A stretch of DNA of 5,922 bases from Candidatus Poribacteria bacterium (GTDB lineage: Bacteria; Poribacteria; WGA-4E; DTYX01), in NCBI GenBank assembly GCA_012961655.1, contig DTYX01001123.1, positions 1 through 5,922 on the forward strand, in the 5' to 3' direction. Below the pieces are notes generated by a model. The model was not told the DNA's origin, made no database searches, and was given only the letters and a program-made list of their open reading frames with translations. Made by a program: the position numbers and the translations under genes. Positions 1 through 5,744 of this stretch are shown here, in pieces; the first letter of the stretch is position 1, and the number at the start of each line of letters is the position of its first letter.

Positions 1-24
1 AAATTCACATTTCGATGCCTTCTC

Positions 25-44
25 GTCGAATTTGGAAATTCGAC
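25..44. repeat. Perfect short palindrome, probable dispersed repeat
   Basis: The sequence GTCGAATTTGGAAATTCGAC is a perfect 9-bp inverted repeat (25-33 and 36-44) around a GG centre. A two-base loop is too tight for the full stem, so an RNA hairpin would open the innermost pair or pairs. It lies in the gene-free left edge (1-115), downstream of the minus-strand gene cluster. It has no T-tract on either side, so it is not a typical intrinsic terminator. Its form suggests a dispersed intergenic palindrome; this is inferred, because only one copy is in the window. Confidence 0.6.
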
Positions 45-78
45 CTACAAGCCTACTTTCCGAGGGAACTCTCCAGCC

Positions 79-111
79 AGAGACCCGTTTTCTCGGAGAA
101 AACAGGTCTCT
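79..111. repeat. 33-nt palindrome, copy 1 (terminator-like hairpin)
   Basis: A 16-bp inverted repeat (79-94 and 96-111) lies around a single G and starts 4 nt beyond the stop codon of the minus-strand gene at 116-625. It matches the palindrome at 1307-1339 at 30 of 33 positions. The two arms have one non-complementary position on the plus strand (C86 against A104). In RNA made from the minus strand the same pair is G-U, so the stem stays fully paired there. Copy 2 has A-T where this copy has G82-C108, a compensatory difference. On the plus strand the hairpin is followed by TTATTT, but no U-tract follows on the minus strand, where the genes lie. It may act as a 3'-end or processing hairpin for the minus-strand transcript, or be a mobile palindromic repeat. 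Confidence 0.75.
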
Positions 112-115
112 TTAT

Positions 116-625
116 TTAGAATCCACGGCTGATTACCAATAATGCAGCGCTATCTCCGCCATTAACTTCTGAAATACCCGATAGCTGTCTGATTAACGTG
201 TTTGCCCGCATATTGCTCGATAAAGATAACAAGTCTAATTTACTTTCCGCCAATCGGCGCATGCCTAATTCCGCGTTCTCACTGTCCCTTTCAGGCGATA
301 CACTGTATAGCTGCCGATAGATGGAGATGAAAACGGCTAATGCCCAAAATCCAGAACCGACGCGTGATGCAATTAGACTCTGAGTATGTTTCGTATCGTA
401 TTCATCGGTAAATTTAATCATATCCGCTTGTAGCGCCGTATGTAGATAGTTATCATAAGCTTCATTCGCTTGTGTCTCCAAATACACACTGCCGAATTTT
501 AGACCGACTCCAGAAATTATCAGCAACGCGGGAAAAAATTTCGATTTTTCCAACGCGGCTGCTGGGGATGCCAGAGCCAAAAATATGACGACAATTGTCA
601 AAATCGTTTTTAATTTGAATAACAT
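116..625 (-). CDS. Small exported/membrane protein of unknown function
   Basis: This gene encodes 169 residues that I do not recognise as a characterised family. The N-terminus is a signal peptide or first membrane helix: positive MLFKLK, a hydrophobic core to about residue 19, and a possible cleavage site after the PAAA at 21-24. Two further hydrophobic stretches lie at about 32-48 and 83-103. Between them is a polar segment with an NEAYDNYLHTA motif (about 54-64) and alternating charged residues. Short tandem hydrophobic segments around a YDxY loop occur in small uncharacterised envelope proteins, but I cannot assign a role. The C-terminal third (about 110-150) is charged, leucine-rich and probably helical. 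The start is backed by GGAGG at 630-634, 4 nt from the ATG. It is the last gene of the minus-strand group, 82 nt after the folate cyclo-ligase, and is followed by the palindrome at 79-111. Real gene: likely. Function: unknown. Confidence 0.8.
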   Translation of the reverse strand: MLFKLKTILTIVVIFLALASPAAALEKSKFFPALLIISGVGLKFGSVYLETQANEAYDNYLHTALQADMIKFTDEYDTKHTQSLIASRVGSGFWALAVFISIYRQLYSVSPERDSENAELGMRRLAESKLDLLSLSSNMRANTLIRQLSGISEVNGGDSAALLVISRGF

Positions 626-707
626 ATTACCTCCAACTCAATTGATATCTGCCGAGTTTTACGCATCACGCATATAAAATTTATTAAGATTAATCTCCCA
701 CTCGGTT

Positions 708-1298
708 CTATTTAGAGCTACATAATATAATCCGTCTCTCCGTCACAATCCGGTGAACTGGCACATCCCACGCTTCAGGTTGAGTATCTGGAATTAATTG
801 CGCCTCGAACGCCAAACCAACCCAAAGCGATTGAGGACATCTCTTCAAAAATCTATCATAATATCCTCCGCCGTAGCCGATGCGATATCCCCTCGCATCA
901 AAAGCGATGCCTGGAACAGTTACTAAATCAATCTCTTCGGGGACAAAGACCCGGCAGCGTTGAGGGTTAGGCTGTAACATGCCATATCGGCTCAAAACTA
1001 AATCGGCTTGATGATTGATAATTTGACAGGGAGATAATTCTCCTGAATCCGGTTCCATCACCGGCGCCAACACAGTCTTTCCCATATCTAAAAGCCGGTG
1101 CATGAGTGGAATGGTACGCACTTCACTGTTCATATCGAGGTAAAGCATGATGACAAGAAATTGGTTGGACTCTATAATTTGTAAAAGTGTATCGGTAATC
1201 TTTTGACTTTTGGCCGCTATTTCCCGTTCAGATAACGAATTGCGCCGCTTCCGAGCTCGTTTTCTGAGAATTGTCTTAGGTTGATTTTGGTTTCGCAT
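708..1298 (-). CDS. ygfA: 5-formyltetrahydrofolate cyclo-ligase
   Basis: The product (196 residues) is a cytoplasmic 5-formyltetrahydrofolate cyclo-ligase (5,10-methenyl-THF synthetase). In this family the enzyme uses ATP to convert 5-formyl-THF to 5,10-methenyl-THF, returning a storage or inhibitory folate to the one-carbon pool. Visible family features are the basic N-terminal helix (ILRKRARKRR, 10-19) followed by LSEREIAAKS, the YGMLQP segment (105-110), and the diagnostic C-terminal nucleotide/folate-binding signature GIAFDARGYRIG-YGGGYYDRF (130-150). The VPVHRIVTERRII ending is also typical. Length is normal for the family. The ATG is preceded by GGGAG at 1301-1305, which sits directly against the base of the palindrome at 1306-1340. 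The gene is 39 nt downstream of the microcompartment vertex gene and is probably cotranscribed with it. Identity is certain at family level; a specific link to the neighbouring genes is not shown. Confidence 0.95.
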   Translation of the reverse strand: MRNQNQPKTILRKRARKRRNSLSEREIAAKSQKITDTLLQIIESNQFLVIMLYLDMNSEVRTIPLMHRLLDMGKTVLAPVMEPDSGELSPCQIINHQADLVLSRYGMLQPNPQRCRVFVPEEIDLVTVPGIAFDARGYRIGYGGGYYDRFLKRCPQSLWVGLAFEAQLIPDTQPEAWDVPVHRIVTERRIILCSSK

Positions 1299-1306
1299 AT
1301 CTCCCT

Positions 1307-1339
1307 AGAAACCCGTTTTCTCGGAGAAAACGGGTTTCT
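1307..1339. repeat. 33-nt perfect palindrome, copy 2, between two minus-strand genes
   Basis: A perfect 16-bp inverted repeat (1307-1322 and 1324-1339) lies around one central G. It extends to 17 bp if the T1306-A1340 pair is counted. It is the sister of the palindrome at 79-111. It fills most of the 39-nt gap between the vertex-protein gene and the folate cyclo-ligase gene. Its right arm contains the TAG stop of the upstream gene (1338-1340), and its left end abuts the Shine-Dalgarno sequence of the downstream gene (1301-1305). In the minus-strand mRNA it would form a very stable hairpin between the two cistrons. No U-tract follows it on that strand, so attenuation, mRNA processing or translational uncoupling is as plausible as termination. 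Confidence 0.8.
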
Positions 1340-1625
1340 ATTTCTGATAAAGAATTTTGCCATGAACTTCCAATGTATCAACAATAGCCATTATCACAGA
1401 ATCAACCGGTTTATCTTTGGTCACATCAGTCATTCTGGCAGAACTTCCACTTGCGGTCAACACGAGTTCTCCCACACCTGCTCCAACGGCATCCACCGCA
1501 ACGCTGTATTTTTCGAGGATATTCCCATCAAGGTCAACATCTTGAACAATCAATAATTTGCCGCCAGTTAGTTTTTCATCTTTTCGAGTCGCAACGACAG
1601 TCCCCGTAACTTTGCCTAATGTCAT
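1338..1625 (-). CDS. EutN/CcmL-family microcompartment vertex protein (BMC-P)
   Basis: The product is 95 residues, the normal length for the EutN/CcmL family. Members form pentamers that cap the twelve vertices of bacterial microcompartment shells such as carboxysomes and the ethanolamine or propanediol compartments. Visible signatures are the N-terminal strand GKVTGTVVATRKDEKLTGGK (4-23) with LLIVQ after it, the core VAVDAVGAGVGELVL (42-56), the SGSSAR loop (59-64), and PVDSVIMAIVDTLEV (73-87). The start is supported by AGAGG at 1634-1638, 8 nt upstream. It is the first gene of the minus-strand group, and its stop codon lies inside the palindrome at 1307-1339. No hexameric shell protein (BMC-H) or cargo enzyme is visible here, so the compartment type cannot be told; the name EutN denotes the fold and not ethanolamine use. 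Shell genes elsewhere in the genome would be expected. Confidence 0.95.
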   Translation of the reverse strand: MTLGKVTGTVVATRKDEKLTGGKLLIVQDVDLDGNILEKYSVAVDAVGAGVGELVLTASGSSARMTDVTKDKPVDSVIMAIVDTLEVHGKILYQK

Positions 1626-1658
1626 TAAGATTACCTCTTTTTTTGAATAATTGCGCTT

Positions 1659-1690
1659 ATTATATTATCATAATCTCGACCATAATGCAA
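1659..1690 (-). promoter_or_regulatory. Possible promoter for the minus-strand gene group
   Basis: On the minus strand a TATAAT lies at 1659-1664, with TTGCAT upstream at 1685-1690, but the spacer is 20 nt. An alternative -10, GATAAT at 1664-1669, gives a 15-nt spacer. Either would start transcription shortly upstream of the vertex-protein gene. The region is AT-rich, so chance matches are likely; this is a weak call. Confidence 0.3.
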
Positions 1691-1700
1691 AGGTTTTTTA

Positions 1701-1730
1701 TTGACAAGTTGCGCTTGAATATTTTATAAT
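1701..1730 (+). promoter_or_regulatory. Strong sigma-70-type promoter for radC-fdhA
   Basis: A consensus -35 box TTGACA (1701-1706) and a consensus -10 box TATAAT (1725-1730) are separated by 18 nt on the plus strand. The transcript would begin near 1737 and carry a leader of about 140 nt before the GTG of radC. It is the only well-formed plus-strand promoter upstream of the radC-fdhA pair that I see. The leader contains the degraded repeat at 1751-1812. Confidence 0.7.
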
Positions 1731-1750
1731 TCCTGACACAGTAATTTTTA

Positions 1751-1812
1751 TTGTCATTCTGAGCGTCAGCAAAGAATTTCAATCCTTAAAAAGAGATCTT
1801 TCACTCGGTTCA
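1751..1812 (+). repeat. Degraded dispersed repeat in the radC leader
   Basis: The left end, TTGTCATTCTGAGCG followed by a CAGCAAAGAAT segment, and the right part AGAGATCTTTCACTCGGTTCA resemble a widespread type of bacterial intergenic repeat: CATTCTGAGCG...AAGAATCTC, then GAGATcCTTCACTtCGTTCA, usually closing with a complement of the left end. Here the closing end is lost, so no long hairpin remains. The recognition rests on memory of such elements and not on a second copy in this window. The element sits in the transcribed leader between the promoter at 1701-1730 and radC. Confidence 0.45.
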
Positions 1813-1866
1813 ATATAAAACCAAAAAGCGTCGAGTTAACGTTAAAGAATAGATTTCATCATTACT

Positions 1867-1872
1867 AAGGAG
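1867..1872 (+). promoter_or_regulatory. Ribosome binding site that fixes the GTG start of radC
   Basis: AAGGAG lies 7 nt before the GTG at 1880-1882. The first in-frame ATG codes for Met23 of the frame, inside the conserved RadC N-terminal region, so the GTG is the better start. Confidence 0.8.
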
Positions 1873-1879
1873 TACGTCC

Positions 1880-2581
1880 GTGGAAGAAGCTACTTATCGC
1901 CTGAGAATAAAAGACCTACCTGAAGACGAGCGACCACGAGAGAGAATGTATAAGTATGGACCACAGACGCTGAGAAACGCCGAATTGCTTGCCATACTTA
2001 TTCAAACTGGAAATGTCGAAGAGACGGCGGTACAGGTTGCCGAAAGGTTGTTGCAAAAATATGATGGCGACCTCAGACGGTTATCGCGGGAAAATGAAAA
2101 ACAGATTGCCGACGGCATTAAGGGATTAGGGCCGAGCAAAGCGGCGAAGATTATGGCTGCATTTGAATTGGGGCGGCGGCTCGCAAGCTTACCCGGTGAG
2201 GACAAGCCGCGCATCAACTCGCCCGAAGATGTTTCCACTTTGATGACGCCGTCTATGCGCGATCTTTTAAACGAAACACTGCATGTGCTCTGTTTAGATA
2301 CGAAGAATTATGTTACCAAGCAAAATCGCATTTTTGAAGGCAGCCTTAACGCCAGTGTTATTCATCCGCGCGAAGTCTTTCGTTTTGCTGTAACAGAGGC
2401 GGCTGCGTCAATTATTTTGGTCCATAACCATCCCTCTGGCGACCCAACTCCCAGTTCGGATGACATTCGCGCTACCAAACAGATAGTCGAAGCTGGGAAA
2501 TACATTGAAATTCCTGTTTTAGACCATATCATCATCGGCGCCGGTCGCTTTGTGAGTTTAAAGGAACAACAGTTGATTTAA
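1880..2581 (+). CDS. radC: RadC-family JAB/MPN-domain protein
   Basis: This 233-residue protein has the full RadC architecture. The N-terminal UPF0758 part contains the conserved LPEDERPRERMYKYGPQTL (13-31) and NAELLAILIQTG (33-44). A helix-hairpin-helix segment follows (about 76-101, with GIKGLGPSKAAKI), then a C-terminal JAB/MPN metal-binding domain (about 110-230). The JAMM ligands are visible: E132 in LNETLHVL, the H182-N-H184 pair in VHNHPSGD, S192 and D195. Such domains bind zinc and resemble metallo-proteases or nucleases. The historical DNA-repair assignment in E. coli was withdrawn, so the cellular role is uncertain. Length is normal and no residue is missing. Translation starts at GTG behind AAGGAG. 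The stop is only 16 nt before fdhA, so the two are probably cotranscribed from the promoter at 1701-1730, although no functional connection is known. Confidence 0.95.
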   Translation: MEEATYRLRIKDLPEDERPRERMYKYGPQTLRNAELLAILIQTGNVEETAVQVAERLLQKYDGDLRRLSRENEKQIADGIKGLGPSKAAKIMAAFELGRRLASLPGEDKPRINSPEDVSTLMTPSMRDLLNETLHVLCLDTKNYVTKQNRIFEGSLNASVIHPREVFRFAVTEAAASIILVHNHPSGDPTPSSDDIRATKQIVEAGKYIEIPVLDHIIIGAGRFVSLKEQQLI

Positions 2582-2597
2582 GGGGAATTATCTCAAG

Positions 2598-5500
2598 ATG
2601 AAATTATCACGTCAAGACTTACTAAAAATCAAAGGCAAAAGAACGATAAAGCCCGTTACTTCCGCCGTAGATAGAGCAACTCCTTTGGCAGTACCATCGA
2701 CAAAATTAAAAAATGCGCAAAAATTTACCACTATCTGTCCTTACTGTGCCGTCGGTTGCGGGCAAATTCTTTCCGTTGTAAACGGCAAAGTCATAAATGT
2801 TGAAGGTGACCCTGAACATCCGATAAATCAAGGCTCATTGTGCAGCAAGGGCAATGCTTTATTACAAATTGCCAATAACGAAAGGCGTTTGACCAAGGTA
2901 CTGTATCGCGCGCCCCAAAGCGACCAATGGCAAGAAAAATCATGGGATTGGGCGTTGGAACGGATTGCTCGAAGAATTAAAGATACTCGCGATAAAAATT
3001 GGGTCGCAGAGGATAACGGCTTCACTGTCAATCGCACTGAAGCCATCGCCTGTCTCGGCGGCGCCGCGCTGGATAACGAAGAATGTTATCTTTATGCCAA
3101 ACTCGCCCGGGCATTGGGTATCGTTTATCTAGAACATCAAGCGCGGATATGACACTCCGCCACGGTCGCCGGTCTGGCGGAAACGTATGGCAGAGGAGCG
3201 ATGACGAACCATTGGATTGATATAAGAAATAGCGATTGCATCATGATTATCGGCAGCAACGCCGCGGATAATCATCCGATTTCGTTCAAATGGGTAACTG
3301 AAGCCATGGAAAACGGCGCAAAGTTAATCCACGTAGACCCGCGCTTTACCAGCACTTCAGCGAAGGCGGACATCTACGCGCCTCTAAGACCGGGCACAGA
3401 CATCGCCTTCATCGGCGGTTTAATAAATTACGTGCTGGAAAATGAACTTTACAATAAGGAATACATAGTCGAGTACACCGATGCGCCGTTTTTGGTCGAT
3501 GAAAACTTTGCTTTCAACGATGGACTATTTTCCGGATATAATCCAGAAACTCGCGAGTATGATAAATCAATATGGCGATATCGTACAAAGGATGATGACC
3601 CAATCGAAATACGGAATACGAAATTTGGTGGGTATCTCGAAGACAAATCACTGCAAGACCCGCACTGCGTGTTTCAATTGCTGAAAAAACATTTTTCGCG
3701 CTACGATGCGGACACAGTATGTGCCATTACGGGGATGCACAAAGACATCTTTCTCGATATTGCCCAAACCTATGGCGCAACTGGCGCGCCGGACAAGACT
3801 GGCACTATCATGTACGCGATGGGCGCGACACAACACACTGTCGGTACGCAGAACGTCAGAAGCTATGCTATCTTGCAGTTGCTTCTGGGTAATATCGGCA
3901 TGGCAGGCGGCGGCGTCAACGCCCTGCGAGGCGAATCGAACGTGCAGGGTTCGACGGACTTTGGACTTCTATTCCAATCTCTGCCCGGTTATCTCAAACT
4001 ACCAGAAAAAGAGGATATCAACTTAAAAACCTATCTCGAACACTGGACGCCAAGTGGAAAGCCCGAAGAAATCAACTACTGGAAATTCACGTCGCACTTC
4101 ATGGTGAGTTTGCTGAAGGCGTTCTGGGGAGATGTGGCGCACCCCCCTACACCCCCCAATTCTGGGGGGAAAAGCCAGGAAAACGACTTCTGCTATGATT
4201 ATCTGCCCAAACGCAGCGGAGACTATTCGCACGTCTCCATGTTCGAGGCGATGTCTGAGGGAAAAATCAAAGGACTAATTTGCCTCGGGCAAAACCCCGC
4301 GGTAGGAGGGCCAAACGCCAATCTGGAACGGCAGGCGTTGGCGCAGTTGGATTGGCTTGTAGCTGTCGACCTCTGGGAAACCGAGACGGCAGGATTCTGG
4401 AGCCGGAATTCGGAGTTCGGAATTCGGAATTCGGAATGTGGAAGAAGTTCTTCCGAGTTGGGCGACGTCGCGGATATAAAAACGGAAGTTTTTTTACTCC
4501 CCGCCGCAGCGTCATTTGAGAAGGAGGGAAGTATCATCAACAGCGGCAGATGGGCGCAATGGCGGTATAAAGCGGTCGAGCCGCCGGGCGAAGCGAAGCC
4601 CGACCTGTGGATTTTGAACGCGCTTTACTTGAAAATCAAAGAATTGTATGAGAGAGAAGGTGGCGAATATCCAGAACCGATTATCAAGCTCAATTGGAAT
4701 TATGGAAGGGGGGCAAAAGGGCAAGTAGGTAAACCTGACGTGCATCAAGTAGCTAAAGAGATTAACGGTTACGATACCGGAACAGGTAAGCAACTGTCCA
4801 GTTTTGCGGAACTCAAAGACGATGGCTCAACCGCTTCGGGAAACTGGTTGTATTGTGGTAGTTATACTGAAGAGGGCAATATGATGATGCGGCGTGAACT
4901 GAATGACCCAACTGGCATCGGCTTGTATCCTCGATGGGCGTGGTGCTGGCCGAGCAACCGAAGAATACTCTACAACCGCGCTTCCTGCGATTCTCAGGGA
5001 GAGCCCTGGAATCCACGAAAGCGCGTCATTTGGTGGACGGGGACGGGATGGGCAGGCGATGTGCCTGATTACAGCAAAAACATTCCGCCTGAAAAGAATG
5101 TTGGTCCATTCATTATGATTCCTGAAGGACGCGCATGCCTTTTCGGTAAGGGATTAGCTGACGGTCCATTCCCTGAACATTACGAACCGTTGGAAAGCCC
5201 AGTGGAAAACCTCCTCTCCAGCGTCCAGAATAATCCTGTTATCAAATTCAGCCTGTCCCGACGAAGACGGGGACGCCCAATCAAAGAAGTTTCAACTCCT
5301 ATTGCGACTGCCGCAGATGCTGAAAAATACCCAATTATCGCCACGACGTACCGATTAACCGAACATTGGCAGGCGGGCCAGATGACGCGCAATTCATCAT
5401 GGTTAGTGGAATTAAGACCGAAGATGTTCGTGGAGATTAGCAGAAGTTTGGCGGAAGAGAAAGGTATCCAAAGCGGTGATGAAGTCAAAGTGATATCAGC

Positions 5501-5738
5501 GCGGGGAGAAATCACCGCTTACGCGAACGTCACTGACAGTCTGAAACCCTTCAATATCAACGGTAAAATGTACGAAACAATCGGTTTGCCATGGCATTAC
5601 GGGTTCATCGGCCTCGCCACCGGCTGCAGCGCAAACTGCCTCACTCACGATATCGGCGATGCAAACACCATGATTCCTGAGTACAAGGCGTTTCTCTGTG
5701 ATATTCAGAAGATTACTTCGGAAAAAACAAGGAGGTGA
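2598..5738 (+). CDS. fdhA: Selenocysteine formate dehydrogenase, catalytic alpha subunit
   Basis: This is one 1046-residue gene read through TGA 3150-3152 as selenocysteine (U185). Family members oxidise formate to CO2 (or the reverse) at a Mo/W bis-molybdopterin-guanine-dinucleotide centre and pass electrons through a [4Fe-4S] cluster. The cluster motif is C47-x2-C50-x3-C54-x27-C82, followed by K84 of CSKG. The active site is HQARI-U-HSATVAGL (180-193), with His186 directly after Sec, then GRGAMTNHW (198-206). Later blocks are GTQNVRSYA (416-424), RGESNVQGSTD (444-454), NPAVGGPNANLERQ (566-579), TEVFLLPAAAS...EKEGSI (629-646) and the C-terminal MGD-binding domain (about 911-1040). Length and blocks fit the FdnG/FDH-N class. 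The N-terminus (LSRQDLLKI) resembles a Tat signal but has a single Arg and no hydrophobic core, so export is doubtful. Residues 515-527 and 602-623 are encoded by repeats. GGGGA (2582-2586), overlapping the radC stop region, is a distant Shine-Dalgarno. Accessory subunits are not visible. Confidence 0.95.
3150..3191 (+). promoter_or_regulatory. UGA selenocysteine codon with bSECIS hairpin
   Basis: The TGA at 3150-3152 is followed in frame by a stem-loop of the bacterial SECIS type. The apical stem CGCC (3167-3170) / GGCG (3176-3179) closes a GGTCT loop (3171-3175). A lower stem pairs GCCA (3159-3162) with TGGC (3188-3191), plus CG 3163-3164 with CG 3184-3185. Counting the U of UGA as 1, U17, G23 and U24, which are important for SelB binding in the E. 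coli fdhF element, are all present (3166, 3172, 3173), and the spacing to the GGUCU loop is the same. A competing pairing of TCCGCC (3156-3161) with the region at 3176-3181 is possible. Decoding requires SelA, SelB, SelC and SelD encoded elsewhere. Confidence 0.9.
4142..4169. repeat. C6/G6 hairpin element inside fdhA
   Basis: Two C6 runs (4142-4147 and 4152-4157) are followed by AATTCT and a G6 run (4164-4169). The second C6 and the G6 form a 6-bp all-GC stem with a 6-nt loop. The segment encodes HPPTPPNSGGK in fdhA, between WGDVA and the conserved ENDFCYDYLPK, where relatives as I remember them have only a few residues. This points to a small repeat element carried in frame within a loop of the protein. 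Confidence 0.65.
4404..4438. repeat. Heptanucleotide tandem repeat (GGAATTC)n inside fdhA
   Basis: After a C at 4404, units run GGAATTC (4405-4411), GGAGTTC (4412-4418), GGAATTC (4419-4425), GGAATTC (4426-4432) and a partial GGAATG (4433-4438). Because 7 nt is not a multiple of 3, the protein repeats only every 21 nt, giving RNSEFGI-RNSEC. The block lies between TETAGFW and the conserved DIKTEVFLLPA. A change of one unit would shift the frame, whereas the present copy number keeps it open. Confidence 0.85.
5729..5738 (+). promoter_or_regulatory. Near-perfect Shine-Dalgarno overlapping the fdhA stop
   Basis: AAGGAGGTGA matches the anti-Shine-Dalgarno region closely. Its last three bases are the TGA stop of fdhA (5736-5738). 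It lies 6 nt before the ATG at 5745, which suggests that translation of the next frame is coupled to fdhA. Confidence 0.7.
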
Positions 5739-5744
5739 ACTTCG

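Noticed and set aside
79..111. Classical Rho-independent terminator for the minus-strand genes
   Set aside because: No U-tract follows the hairpin on the minus strand. A T-rich tail exists only on the plus strand, where no upstream gene is visible, and the same hairpin recurs between genes at 1307-1339.
661..673. Direct repeat ACGCATC-ACGCAT between the two minus-strand genes
   Set aside because: Fewer than two full 7-nt units; it may be a remnant of a short tandem array but is too short to support.
1281..1556. Plus-strand open frame of 91 codons
   Set aside because: It is antisense to the vertex-protein gene and the intergenic palindrome, has no family features, and its opposite strand encodes a clear EutN/CcmL protein.
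2598..3152. A complete short molybdopterin-oxidoreductase gene or a pseudogene fragment ending at the TGA
   Set aside because: The frame continues without interruption in the same phase, the codon sits exactly at the FDH active-site selenocysteine position, and a bSECIS follows; it is a recoded codon and not a nonsense mutation.
4404..4438. CRISPR-like array
   Set aside because: The units are 7 nt with no spacers; it is a simple tandem repeat within a coding sequence.
4223..4540. Minus-strand open frame of 105 codons with an NSEFRIPNSEFR repeat
   Set aside because: The repeated peptide is only the heptanucleotide array read in reverse inside fdhA; the frame is antisense to conserved FDH sequence.
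3201..5738. Separate gene starting at the ATG of 3201
   Set aside because: This Met is internal to the conserved GRGAMTNHW block; no convincing Shine-Dalgarno role is needed, and the resulting protein would lack the cluster and the Sec residue.
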